Source: Anaerolineales bacterium (GTDB lineage: Bacteria > Chloroflexota > Anaerolineae > Anaerolineales > Villigracilaceae). Taken from it: a DNA stretch of 20,437 nt. The stretch lies in the NCBI GenBank assembly GCA_025056515.1, contig JANWWB010000436.1, positions 1 through 20,437 of the forward strand, given 5' to 3'. Below the pieces are notes generated by a model. That model did not search any database and was not told the DNA's origin. It worked only from the letters and a program-made list of their open reading frames with translations. Positions 6,813 to 13,584 of the stretch are shown here, one piece after another (the first letter of the stretch is position 1; every line of letters starts with the position of its first letter). A program made the translations under genes and the position numbers.

Positions 6813-7883
6813 ATGCCTGAACTTCTCCCCTATCTCAAAGACCTACTTTCGGCTCCTGGTCTTTCCGGCCATGAGGAGCCTGTTGCGCGCATCATCGAGG
6901 AGCGCTGGCGGCCGCTTGTCCATGAGCTCAGTCGCAGCAAAATTGGTTCTCTGCACGGACTGCGCCGCGGTGTTGCGCCCGAACCTCGCCCCTCGGTGAT
7001 GATCTCCACCCATATGGATGCAATCGGCCTAATGGTGACCGGCATTGTCGAAGGTTTTTTGCGAGTGACCAGCGTCGGCGGGGTGGATGCGCGCGTCCTG
7101 CCCGGCCAGCCCGTCACCGTTCATGCCACAGGCGGAGGCGGGGTGTTAGACTTGCCTGCTGTGGTTGCTCAACCGTCAGCGCGTTTACTTCCTCCAGAGC
7201 AGAGCGAGGGTCCGGTGTCGATGGAATATTTGTTGGTGGATACCGGTTTGCTCCCCAAGGAGGTTGCCCGCCTCGTGCGCGTCGGCGACCTGGTTTCTTA
7301 TGCCACCGAACCACTTGAATTGGCCGGGGATGTTCTCTCCGGACATACGCTGGATAACCGTGCCTCGGTCGCTGCCCTGACTGTTTGCCTTGAGGAATTG
7401 CAAAACCGTTCACATGCTTGGGACGTATGGGCGGTTGCTTCGGTGCAGGAGGAAGTTGGGCTAACCGGCGCGTTTACCTCAGCCTACCAATTGCGCCCCA
7501 CCATCGCCATTGCCGTTGACGTCACTTTTGCTAAAGGCCCCGGTGCCAACGATTGGCAAACCGTCGCCTTTGGTAAGGGGCCGACCCTTTGCATGGGACC
7601 GAACCTGCACCCGGCGCTCTTTAAGGCGCTCAGGGAGTTGGCCGATAAACTCGAAATCCCCTACCTCATCGAATATGCCCCGCGCCATACTGGCACGGAC
7701 GCTTACGCCATTCAGGTCGCCGCTGAGGGCATCCCCACGGCGCTGATCAGCATCCCGCTACGCTACATGCACACCCCGGTCGAGATGGTGGTAGTTAAAG
7801 ATATTCAACGCGCGGGACGCTGGATGGCCGAGTTCATCGCCGGTCTGACGCCGGATTTTGTAGAGAGGCTTGTGTGGGAGTAG
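6813..7883 (+). CDS. M42 family metallo-aminopeptidase (first of the three-gene cluster)
   Basis: This is a 356-residue protein, full length for M42, with all expected residues: H67 and D69 in STHMDAIG, D181 in GHTLDNR, the catalytic and metal-binding E213-E214 in VQEEVG, D236 in AVDVT and H320 in RYMHTPVE. The central region around residues 95-135 is the apical (PDZ-like) domain insert seen in TET aminopeptidases. It is Gly-rich here (HATGGGG). The ATG at 6813 has no convincing Shine-Dalgarno sequence. It is followed after 2 bases by a remnant restriction gene at 7886 and, beyond the remnant, by two further M42 genes. It is divergent enough from those two to suggest an old duplication with different peptide preferences (inference). 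Confidence 0.95.
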   Translation: MPELLPYLKDLLSAPGLSGHEEPVARIIEERWRPLVHELSRSKIGSLHGLRRGVAPEPRPSVMISTHMDAIGLMVTGIVEGFLRVTSVGGVDARVLPGQPVTVHATGGGGVLDLPAVVAQPSARLLPPEQSEGPVSMEYLLVDTGLLPKEVARLVRVGDLVSYATEPLELAGDVLSGHTLDNRASVAALTVCLEELQNRSHAWDVWAVASVQEEVGLTGAFTSAYQLRPTIAIAVDVTFAKGPGANDWQTVAFGKGPTLCMGPNLHPALFKALRELADKLEIPYLIEYAPRHTGTDAYAIQVAAEGIPTALISIPLRYMHTPVEMVVVKDIQRAGRWMAEFIAGLTPDFVERLVWE

Positions 7884-7885
7884 GC

Positions 7886-8023
7886 ATGGTGGACTGGGCT
7901 TCGAAAAAAGCGACCACTCTCTCCGAATTATTATTCCAAATATGCAAGCGCCGGGGTTCGTTTGAGTTCGATAATGAGCTTGTCGAACAGATTGCTCGCA
8001 AGCATGGTTTCAAAAATATTTGA
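7886..8023 (+). pseudogene. N-terminal fragment of a type II restriction endonuclease
   Basis: This 45-codon open frame (ATG at 7886, TGA at 8021) encodes a hydrophilic peptide with KKATTLSELLFQICKRRG and ELVEQIARKHGFKN. It begins 2 bases after the M42 stop. Past its stop, shifting the frame by one base gives FDATKLETSS, which continues beyond the inserted element at 8029-8191. It therefore looks like the N-terminus of a larger protein broken by a frameshift and then by the insertion. From memory, several type II restriction enzymes paired with a beta-class methyltransferase begin this way (ending in FDATK/FDVTK), and a methyltransferase remnant does lie downstream. The endonuclease identity is inferred from this pattern and context, not from a search. 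Confidence 0.6.
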
Positions 8024-8028
8024 TGCCA

Positions 8029-8191
8029 TGCTCTGTTGCAAGGGGTCAAACTCTCATTTTTAGTGTCTTTGCGAGGCGGCGTAGCCGCCGAAGCAATTTC
8101 CCGGCAATCCATGAGACTGCTTCCCCCACGCTTCGCTCGAGGCAGGCGCTGTGCTTGCAGTGATACAATAACCGATGTTTGCAACAGAGCC
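8029..8191 (+). mobile_element. MITE-like element with 9-bp target site duplication
   Basis: This is a 163-bp non-coding insertion. It is bounded by perfect direct repeats TTGATGCCA at 8020-8028 and 8192-8200, and by terminal inverted repeats: GCTCTGTTGCAA starting at 8030, and its reverse complement TTGCAACAGAGC ending at 8190. The outer sequence GGCTCTGTTGCAAA resembles IS903/IS5-group ends, which also make 9-bp duplications, and IS6-family ends, which make 8-bp ones, so an IS5-type transposase is the better guess. The interior is itself an imperfect palindrome with TTTGCGAGGCGGCG ... GAAGCAAT on the left and GACTGCTTC ... GCTTGCAGTGATA on the right. No transposase is encoded. It interrupts the restriction gene remnant. 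A diverged relative lies at 11287-11485. Confidence 0.8.
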
Positions 8192-8286
8192 TTGATGCCA
8201 CAAAACTGGAGACTTCATCCTCGCTTCCTTAGGTGCTTCGAGCAGAAGATTAGTTTATCTTACACTTAGTACAGGGAAAACATCGT
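8192..8286 (+). pseudogene. Continuation of the restriction endonuclease remnant, two stop codons
   Basis: Starting with GAT at 8194, in the same frame as the methyltransferase remnant that follows, the reading is DATKLETSSSLP, stop, VLRAED, stop, FILHLVQGKHRL. The stops (TAG at 8230-8232 and 8251-8253) are each one substitution from a sensible codon (GAG and TAT/TAC), as expected for a decaying gene. The peptide joins naturally to the fragment at 7886-8023 once the insertion is removed. It then runs directly into the middle of the methyltransferase at about 8287, so the remainder of the nuclease and the start of the methyltransferase appear to have been deleted. Confidence 0.6.
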
Positions 8287-9012
8287 TTGGCATGTGAATC
8301 GCTGCGAGTCTTGAAACAGGATGACACTTTGTTTATGATGAACTACTCCAAGCAGAATGAACATTTACGGGTCAGATTCCCGGACGAAGCCTGTCACGAT
8401 GTGTTTGAGGGTGTGTGGATTGACAATATGACTATTGGTCATAGCCCCAGGCGTTTTATCGCTGCTCATCCAACGATTTTACATTCCACAAAGTCCAAAC
8501 AGAACAGATTTTACAAGGACCAGGTAGCCGTACCCCATCAGAATCCTACAAATCAGCGAATTAAGCGCAATCTTGCCAATGGTTCCAAAGGCCGAATGCC
8601 TTATGATTGGTTTTACTTTGGTTTGGTCAAAAATGTGAGTCGCGAGAAGACAGTCCATGCCTGTCAATTTCCACAGGTTTTGGTTGAAATGCTTATCAAG
8701 GCCTGTATGCTGGAAAATGACATTGTGCTGGTTCTATTTGGGGGCAGTCGCTCGGAAATTGAAGTCCGCCAAAGACTGAATCACCGTTTCATCTCTGCGG
8801 AAATCGATCCGAAGTATCACCGGATCATCGAAGACCGACTACGGGAAGGCCGTATCGTAACAGAACATCGTCTCTTGTATCGCCTGCGCAGAGAAGCCTT
8901 TTCTTCGACCTTAAGTCAGCCTCAATTGTTCAACAATGCAGGGCAATATACTATCCGATTCAGACAAAGAGTAGACCATGCAACTTGGCAAAGCTCAACT
9001 CAAACTGCTTGA
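8287..9012 (+). pseudogene. Truncated beta-class DNA methyltransferase (N4/N6), motif IV missing
   Basis: The open frame gives about 240 residues without an authentic start codon (first codon TTG). It matches the C-terminal two thirds of a DNA_methylase_N4_N6 protein: a motif V-like SLRVLKQDDTLFMMNY, a target-recognition segment with NMTIGHSPRRF and STKSKQNRFYKDQVAVP, then the SAM-binding FGGSRSE, where the usual FxGxG has its last Gly replaced by Arg, and RFISAEIDPKYHRIIEDRL. The catalytic (D/S)PP(Y/W) motif IV, which in this class precedes motif V, is absent, so the product cannot methylate DNA. Sequence after about 8870 is probably not original, and the last 35 bases overlap the next M42 gene. 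I read this as the relic of a restriction-modification locus after an internal deletion. Confidence 0.8.
8947..8952 (+). promoter_or_regulatory. Putative -10 box for the second clustered M42 gene
   Basis: TATACT lies 25 bases before the ATG at 8978. Just upstream is a perfect 13-base palindrome, ATTGTT-C-AACAAT at 8925-8937, covering the -35 position (TTGTTC at 8926-8931, spacer 15). It may be an operator. The call is tentative because the site lies within decayed methyltransferase sequence. Confidence 0.35.
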
Positions 9013-10027
9013 AAAACTATGCAACGCCTGCGCCGTCTCTGGCGACGAGGGCGAGGTGCGTCAGATTGTGCTGGAGGAAATCAAAAACCACGTTGACGAG
9101 GTCAAGGTGGATGCCCTCGGGAATGTTTTGGCCGTGAAAAGCGGTTCTGTCCCTGACCGCCTGCGCGTAATGGTCGCCGCGCACATGGACGAGGTCGGCT
9201 TCATGTTGGTCGCTGAAGATGGTGACGGCCTATATCGCTTCGAAACAGTCGGCTCGATTGACGTGCGCCAGTTGGTCGGCAAGCGCGTTTGGGTGGGCAA
9301 GGAGCACAAACCTGGCGTCATCGGAGCGCGCCCTATCCATCTGACCACCGCCGAAGAGCGCAGGCGCGTCATTCCGCTCGATGCGCTGCGCATTGATCTT
9401 GGCCCTGGTGGCAAGGCTAGCCTGGGCGATCGCGCTGTTTTTGCAACCAAATTCCGTTGCGTCGGCCCCTCGTTGATGACCAAGGCACTCGACAATCGCC
9501 TGGGTGTTGCGACGCTCATTGAACTGGTCAAGAATGCCCCGCCGAACATTGACCTACTGGCGGCCTTTACCGTGCAGGAGGAAATCGGCTTGCGCGGGGC
9601 AAGGGTGGCGGCCTATGCCTTGGCTCCTGATTTGGCGGTGGCCATCGATGCCACTCCTGCCCATGACCTACCCACCTGGGATGAGGAAGAAAACACCGTT
9701 TACAACACCAAACTCGGCCTCGGCCCGGCGATTTACGTTGCCGATGCCGATACCCTCTCTGACCCACGCCTGGTGCGCCATTTCATTGGGACCGCAGAAG
9801 CCGAAAGAATCCCCTATCAAGTCCGCCAGCCGGGTGGCGGTGGGACGGATGCCGGTAGCATCCACAAGCAGCGCGGCGGCATCCCCAGCGTGACAATCTC
9901 TGTGCCGCACCGCTACAGCCACACAGCGTTTAGCGTTGCTCGTCTTGACGACTGGAAACATTACGCAGCATTGCTCCACGCTGCACTGAACCGGCTTACG
10001 CCGCGCATCTTGGCTGAAGAACGATAA
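8978..10027 (+). CDS. M42 family metallo-aminopeptidase (second of the cluster)
   Basis: This is a 349-residue full-length M42 enzyme. Metal and catalytic residues are H69 and D71 (AAHMDEVG), D172 (KALDNR), E201-E202 (VQEEIG), D224 (AIDAT) and H315 (RYSHTAF). The GGGGTDAGSIH segment (287-296) and IPSVTISVP-HRYSH are the standard C-terminal catalytic-domain signature. The ATG at 8978 sits inside the 3' end of the methyltransferase remnant. Translation from here begins with MQLGKAQLKLLEKLCNACAVSGDEGEV, the expected family N-terminus, so the start is secure even though only a weak AAAGAG precedes it. It is followed after 59 bases by another M42 gene, probably co-transcribed. M42 TET complexes can be built from two related subunits, as known in some archaea, so hetero-assembly is possible here. 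Confidence 0.95.
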   Translation: MQLGKAQLKLLEKLCNACAVSGDEGEVRQIVLEEIKNHVDEVKVDALGNVLAVKSGSVPDRLRVMVAAHMDEVGFMLVAEDGDGLYRFETVGSIDVRQLVGKRVWVGKEHKPGVIGARPIHLTTAEERRRVIPLDALRIDLGPGGKASLGDRAVFATKFRCVGPSLMTKALDNRLGVATLIELVKNAPPNIDLLAAFTVQEEIGLRGARVAAYALAPDLAVAIDATPAHDLPTWDEEENTVYNTKLGLGPAIYVADADTLSDPRLVRHFIGTAEAERIPYQVRQPGGGGTDAGSIHKQRGGIPSVTISVPHRYSHTAFSVARLDDWKHYAALLHAALNRLTPRILAEER

Positions 10028-10086
10028 GAAGCCAACATCACCAACTAACACTTCATGTCCTCGTTGGTAAAAAACAGGAACTCGTT

Positions 10087-11082
10087 ATGAAACCGCTGAT
10101 TCAAAAACTCACCGAAACCTTTTCTCCCTCTGGCTATGAAACTGCTATTCGCGAGGCCATCCGCCGCGAGGTCGAACCCCTAGCCGACGAAATCCGCATC
10201 GACCCGCTAGGAAGCCTAATTGTCCGTAAGGGGACAAAGAACCAAAACGGCAAGCGCATCATGATCGCTGCCCACATGGACGAAATTGGCCTGATGGTGA
10301 CCCACATTGACGAGAACGGCTTCGTCCGTTTCACCGGCATCGGCGGAATCCGGCCGCAGGTGCTGACCGGCAGCCGGGTCCGGTTCGTGAACGGTGCAGC
10401 GGGCGTCATCGGCGTTGAGCGGTTAACCGACCTGACCAAAGCTCCCACTCTGGAACAATGCTTCATTGACGTGGGCGCGACCTCCAAAAAAGACTGCCCG
10501 GTGAAAGTAGGCGATGTCTGTGGCTTTGAGCGCCCGTTCCTCGATTTGGACAAACGCCTGGTTGCCAAGGCGATGGATGATCGCATCGGCTGTGCGGTCG
10601 CCATCGAAGCCTTGCGCGCCCTCCAAGATACACCGCACGAACTCTACTTTGTTTTCACCACCCAGGAAGAAGTCGGTGTGCGTGGTGCCACAGCTTCAGC
10701 CTTTGGCGTGGACCCGGATGTCGGCCTGGCTGTGGACGTGACTGCCACTGGTGATACACCTAAAAGCTCAAAAATGGAAGTCAGCCTCGGCAAAGGACCA
10801 GCGGTCAAGGTGAAGGACGCGGGTATGTTGGCCGACCCGCGTGTGGTCGACTGGATGATCCGTACAGCGGAGAAGGCCAAGATACCCTATCAGCGAGAAG
10901 TACTCGAGGGTGGTTCAACCGATGCTCGGGCGATCCAATTGACCCGCGCAGGCGTCCCAGCGGGGTGCCTCTCTATCCCTTGTCGCTATGTTCACACTCC
11001 CTCCGAAATGGTAGATTATGACGATGTGCAGAATGCAGTCAGATTGCTGACGGCACTCTTGAGCCATCCCTTCGATTTATAG
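10087..11082 (+). CDS. M42 family metallo-aminopeptidase (third of the cluster)
   Basis: This is a 331-residue full-length M42 enzyme, the shortest of the complete set, because of a more compact apical domain. The key residues are all present: H63 and D65 (AAHMDEIG), D164 (AKAMDDR), E194-E195 (TQEEVGVRG), D217 (AVDVT) and H303 (RYVHTPSEM). The GGSTDARAIQ segment (275-284) is typical. The ATG at 10087 has a good Shine-Dalgarno sequence (AGGAA from 10076, about 7 bases away). It is closely similar in layout to the upstream paralogue at 8978. A strong hairpin terminator lies 29 bases after its stop, ending the plus-strand unit. The substrate preference among the paralogues cannot be told from sequence alone. 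Confidence 0.95.
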   Translation: MKPLIQKLTETFSPSGYETAIREAIRREVEPLADEIRIDPLGSLIVRKGTKNQNGKRIMIAAHMDEIGLMVTHIDENGFVRFTGIGGIRPQVLTGSRVRFVNGAAGVIGVERLTDLTKAPTLEQCFIDVGATSKKDCPVKVGDVCGFERPFLDLDKRLVAKAMDDRIGCAVAIEALRALQDTPHELYFVFTTQEEVGVRGATASAFGVDPDVGLAVDVTATGDTPKSSKMEVSLGKGPAVKVKDAGMLADPRVVDWMIRTAEKAKIPYQREVLEGGSTDARAIQLTRAGVPAGCLSIPCRYVHTPSEMVDYDDVQNAVRLLTALLSHPFDL

Positions 11083-11110
11083 GCGACATCAGGGAGTTCG
11101 GACAGAAACT

Positions 11111-11141
11111 CAATAAGGCGAGAGGTCCTCTCGCCTTATTG
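11111..11141. terminator. Strong hairpin, probable bidirectional terminator
   Basis: CAATAAGGCGAGAG (11111-11124) pairs perfectly with CTCTCGCCTTATTG (11128-11141), a 14-bp stem with a 3-base GTC loop. The AT-rich stem base gives T-rich tails on both strands. It lies between the plus-strand M42 cluster and the minus-strand serS operon, where it can end both. Confidence 0.75.
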
Positions 11142-11286
11142 TGTTGATCGATTCGGAACGATTAAGGATGGCAAACACACCCCCGCCTTCTGCAGACAGT
11201 TGTCTATCTTGTGTGTAGAGGAGGGATGTTGCCGTTTCGTGCAGATGACCAAGGCCGGAGCGTTGTATCAGAAAAGTAGACTTTGG
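11142..11286 (-). other. Stretch without a clear gene; possible protein fragment on the minus strand
   Basis: On the minus strand this interval reads without stops as a peptide containing FLIQRSGLGHLHETATSLL and RQLSAEGGGVFAILNRS, which looks more protein-like than random sequence. The open frame begins artificially within the element at 11287-11485 and ends in the terminator hairpin, with no start or ribosome-binding site. It could be the remnant of a gene cut by the element. I do not recognise a family, and the peptide may be chance. Confidence 0.25.
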
Positions 11287-11485
11287 TTGCTCTATTGCAA
11301 GGATGTCAGTGCGAACTGCCGCAGGCATTGAAGCTCTGGCCTGACGACGAACCTCGCCCCGAGGGCTTGGCCCGAGGAGGACGGCAATCTTCTGACATAT
11401 CAAGAAAACCTGCCTCTCCAATATTTCGCTCGGGGCAGGTGCTGCGCTCGCAGTGATAGGCCGATGGGTATTTGCGAAAGAGCAA
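11287..11485. mobile_element. Diverged relative of the 8029-8191 MITE-like element
   Basis: The terminal inverted repeats TTGCTCTATTGCAA (11287-11300) and TTGCGAAAGAGCAA (11472-11485) match in 12 of 14 positions and resemble the ends of the element at 8029. A 34-base internal block at 11425-11458 matches 8132-8165 in 30 of 34 positions, and both are followed by CCGATG. No clear target duplication remains, suggesting an older insertion. It abuts the stop codon of the small membrane gene at 11489, three bases away. It has no coding capacity. Confidence 0.55.
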
Positions 11486-11488
11486 GCC

Positions 11489-11767
11489 TTAGTCTTCCTT
11501 CTCCTCTTTCTTGGGCAAGCTGTTCCAGAGGAAGATAGCGCCGGCTCCCAATACAAACCCTGCTAGGGCGCCCGGCGAGATAAAGACGGTTAGAGAAACG
11601 ACCAGCCCGACAAATCCCAAGAACAGGGCAATCTGTACGTAGGGGACGGCGGTTTTCTTGAGCAGGTCGAGAGTCAGCCAACCGAAACCCCAGCCAAAGA
11701 CAATCATGCCCAACAAGCGAAGCAGGGCGGCTAAGAGATCCAGGATTTCGTAAACAAGATGTGGCAT
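11489..11767 (-). CDS. Small membrane protein (two to three TM segments), serS operon
   Basis: This is a 92-residue protein from the ATG at 11767, chosen because AAAGGAG ends 6 bases upstream. The ATG at 11773 directly abuts that Shine-Dalgarno sequence and longer starts are less likely. Hydrophobic segments lie at about residues 8-30 (LLAALLRLLGMIVFGWGFGW) and 40-80 (IALFLGFVGLVVSL, then ALAGFVLGAGAIFLW). The tail is charged (KKEEKED). It lies 28 bases after the DUF456 gene on the same strand. A 15-base palindrome covers the ribosome-binding region. No known family is recognised. It is probably co-expressed with the DUF456 protein. Confidence 0.7.
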   Translation of the reverse strand: MPHLVYEILDLLAALLRLLGMIVFGWGFGWLTLDLLKKTAVPYVQIALFLGFVGLVVSLTVFISPGALAGFVLGAGAIFLWNSLPKKEEKED

Positions 11768-11775
11768 ATGCATCT

Positions 11776-11790
11776 CCTTTGTTACAAAGG
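11776..11790. promoter_or_regulatory. Palindrome overlapping the ribosome-binding site of the small membrane gene
   Basis: CCTTTGT-T-ACAAAGG has 7-base arms around a single central base and is perfect. On the minus strand its second half is part of the AAAGGAG Shine-Dalgarno sequence for the ATG at 11767. It could be a protein-binding site. A one-base loop is too tight for the full RNA hairpin, so a shorter stem would form in RNA. Confidence 0.35.
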
Positions 11791-11795
11791 GGGAA

Positions 11796-12305
11796 TTATA
11801 CCCAGGCCCAAATGACCCACAGGACAATCATAACCAGAGCGATTATACTGCGAAATAAGGCTGCCCAGCTCCACCCGGCCAGCATGGCTTTCACTGAGGT
11901 CCATGCCTGATGTGCATTCTTGCGACGTATCCATTCCACAAGAAAGAGGGTGGCTAAGCCGGCGGATACACCCCCGATGATTGGAAGGGGGATGAAAAAG
12001 CCACCTGCTACGGTCGCAATGAGTGCCAGTAGGATGACCCACCAGGGAGCGCCTTCTTTGTAAGCAGAAGCACCCATCAAGACGTTGTCCAGCACTGAAC
12101 CGACAATCATGAGAATCGTGATGAGCACAAACATCACCCAGCCCAGCACTCCGAATCCGGCAATCAACCCGTAGACCAGCGCTGCTGCCCAGATGATCAG
12201 CAAACCGGGGAGAATAGGGGTGATAAGCAGACCGACCAGCATCACGGTCAAGATGAAGCCCTGCAAAACTAAATCAAGATGGATGTAGTATGGGCCAATC
12301 GTCAT
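11796..12305 (-). CDS. DUF456 family membrane protein
   Basis: This is a 169-residue integral membrane protein with about four to five hydrophobic segments and the Gly-rich pattern of DUF456: LLITPILPGLLIIWAAALVYG (residues 25-45), then a VGSVLDNVLMGASAYKEGA loop, then ATVAGGFFIPLPIIGGVSAGL. The gly/pro-rich repeats around IPLPIIGG are the most conserved family part. The biochemical function of DUF456 is unknown. The start ATG (12305) lies only 4 bases after the serS stop, so translation is likely coupled to serS. A further small membrane gene follows after 28 bases. Confidence 0.85.
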   Translation of the reverse strand: MTIGPYYIHLDLVLQGFILTVMLVGLLITPILPGLLIIWAAALVYGLIAGFGVLGWVMFVLITILMIVGSVLDNVLMGASAYKEGAPWWVILLALIATVAGGFFIPLPIIGGVSAGLATLFLVEWIRRKNAHQAWTSVKAMLAGWSWAALFRSIIALVMIVLWVIWAWV

Positions 12306-12309
12306 TGAG

Positions 12310-13584
12310 TTATTCCGGTTGAATAAGGTCTAAGCCGCCCATCCAAGGCCGCAATGCTTCTGGCACGCGCACCGAACCATCAGCTTGTTGATAATTTTCC
12401 AGAACGGCGATGAGCGTGCGCGGCAGTCCTAAACCGGAGCCGTTCAGTGTATGCACCAGACGGGCTTTGCTGCCGTCAGCAGGACGGTACTTGATGTTTG
12501 CGCGCCGTGCCTGGAAATCGGTCACATTCGAGACCGAAGAGACTTCCAACCATTCCTGCAGTCCTGCTGCCCAGACTTCAATATCATAGGTGATCGCTGA
12601 AGCGAAACCGAGATCGCCCGTACAAAGTTGCTTGATGCGATAGGGCAAGCCCAGACCGGCGCAAGTCTCTTCAGCATCGCGCAGCATCTTCTCGAGCATG
12701 ACATCCGAATCTTCTGGCTTGCAAAAGATGTACATTTCGACTTTATCGAACTGATGGCCGCGTTTGATGCCACGCACATCACGCCCGGCGCTCATTTTCT
12801 CACGGCGGAAGCAAGGGGTGTAGGCAGTGTAAAGCAAGGGGAGTTGCCTCTCTTCGAGGATTTCGTCCATATGTAAGCCGGTAAGCGGCACCTCGGCGGT
12901 TGGCACCATCCACAGGTCTTCTTCAGCATCGTGGTAGAGATTATCGGCAAATTTCGGCAATTGGCCGGCGCCGAAAAGCGTAGCCGATTTGACCATGAAG
13001 GGAGGATATTGTTCGCGATACCCCTGCCGGATGTGCAAGTCGAGCATGTACGCAATCAAAGCTCGCTGCAAGCGCGCTCCAGCACCACTTAAGACGTAGA
13101 AGCGCGAACCGGTGATCTTGACGCCGCGTTCAAAATCCAAAATGCCAAGCGCCGGTCCCAGCTCCCAGTGGATTTTTGGCTCAAAATCGAAGTCCGGCAG
13201 CTCGCCGACGGTTTTAACGACCACGTTTTCCGATTCGTCCTTTCCAATCGGTGTGCGTGGGTCGGGAAGGTTTGGCAAAGCGGCTATAGCGGCTCTGAGC
13301 TCTTCTTCTACTGCGTTGACTTGTCGGTCCAAGCTGGCAATCCGGTCCCCTACCGCGCGCATGGTGTCAATTTTCGCTTGCCGCTCGAGAGGGTCTTTCA
13401 TCCGACCGATCTCCTTTGAGACCGCATTGCGTTCGGCCTTGAGTGCTTCGACCTCGGTTAACAAAGCACGTCGGCGTTCATCGAGAGAGAGAATTGTATC
13501 AACTATCCCGGCCTCCATTTGCCGGTTGCGCAAAGACTGACGGACGTGCTCGGGTTGTTCGCGAATCAAGTTGAGATCCAGCAT
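12310..13584 (-). CDS. serS: Seryl-tRNA synthetase
   Basis: This is a 424-residue class II aminoacyl-tRNA synthetase that charges tRNA-Ser (and tRNA-Sec) with serine in the cytoplasm. Its length is normal. Residues 1-105 form the N-terminal tRNA-binding coiled coil (two long charged helices, with [18 protein letters not shown] at the start). The catalytic core has TAEVPLT (229-235), motif 2 at 259-285 ([19 protein letters not shown], then HQFDKVEM) and motif 3 at 381-399 ([19 protein letters not shown]). The ATG at 13584 is preceded by AGAAGGA at a good distance. A -10 box lies about 157 bases upstream, leaving a leader of about 150 bases in which I find no T-box signature. It heads a three-gene operon with two membrane proteins. 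Confidence 0.98.
   Translation of the reverse strand: MLDLNLIREQPEHVRQSLRNRQMEAGIVDTILSLDERRRALLTEVEALKAERNAVSKEIGRMKDPLERQAKIDTMRAVGDRIASLDRQVNAVEEELRAAIAALPNLPDPRTPIGKDESENVVVKTVGELPDFDFEPKIHWELGPALGILDFERGVKITGSRFYVLSGAGARLQRALIAYMLDLHIRQGYREQYPPFMVKSATLFGAGQLPKFADNLYHDAEEDLWMVPTAEVPLTGLHMDEILEERQLPLLYTAYTPCFRREKMSAGRDVRGIKRGHQFDKVEMYIFCKPEDSDVMLEKMLRDAEETCAGLGLPYRIKQLCTGDLGFASAITYDIEVWAAGLQEWLEVSSVSNVTDFQARRANIKYRPADGSKARLVHTLNGSGLGLPRTLIAVLENYQQADGSVRVPEALRPWMGGLDLIQPE

Noticed and set aside
6313..6999. A 228-codon plus-strand frame overlapping the Thr/Pro-rich gene, and a 102-codon minus-strand frame with GVGV repeats at 6463-6771
   Set aside because: Both are side effects of the short-period repeat DNA encoding the Thr/Pro tail, and the plus-strand one also overlaps the start of the M42 gene at 6813.
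8036..8269. A 77-codon plus-strand frame
   Set aside because: It lies mostly inside the non-coding MITE-like element and crosses the target duplication.
11110..11556. A 148-codon minus-strand frame
   Set aside because: It crosses the repeat element and overlaps the end of the small membrane gene. It has no start signal. Only its last part may be an old fragment, noted separately.
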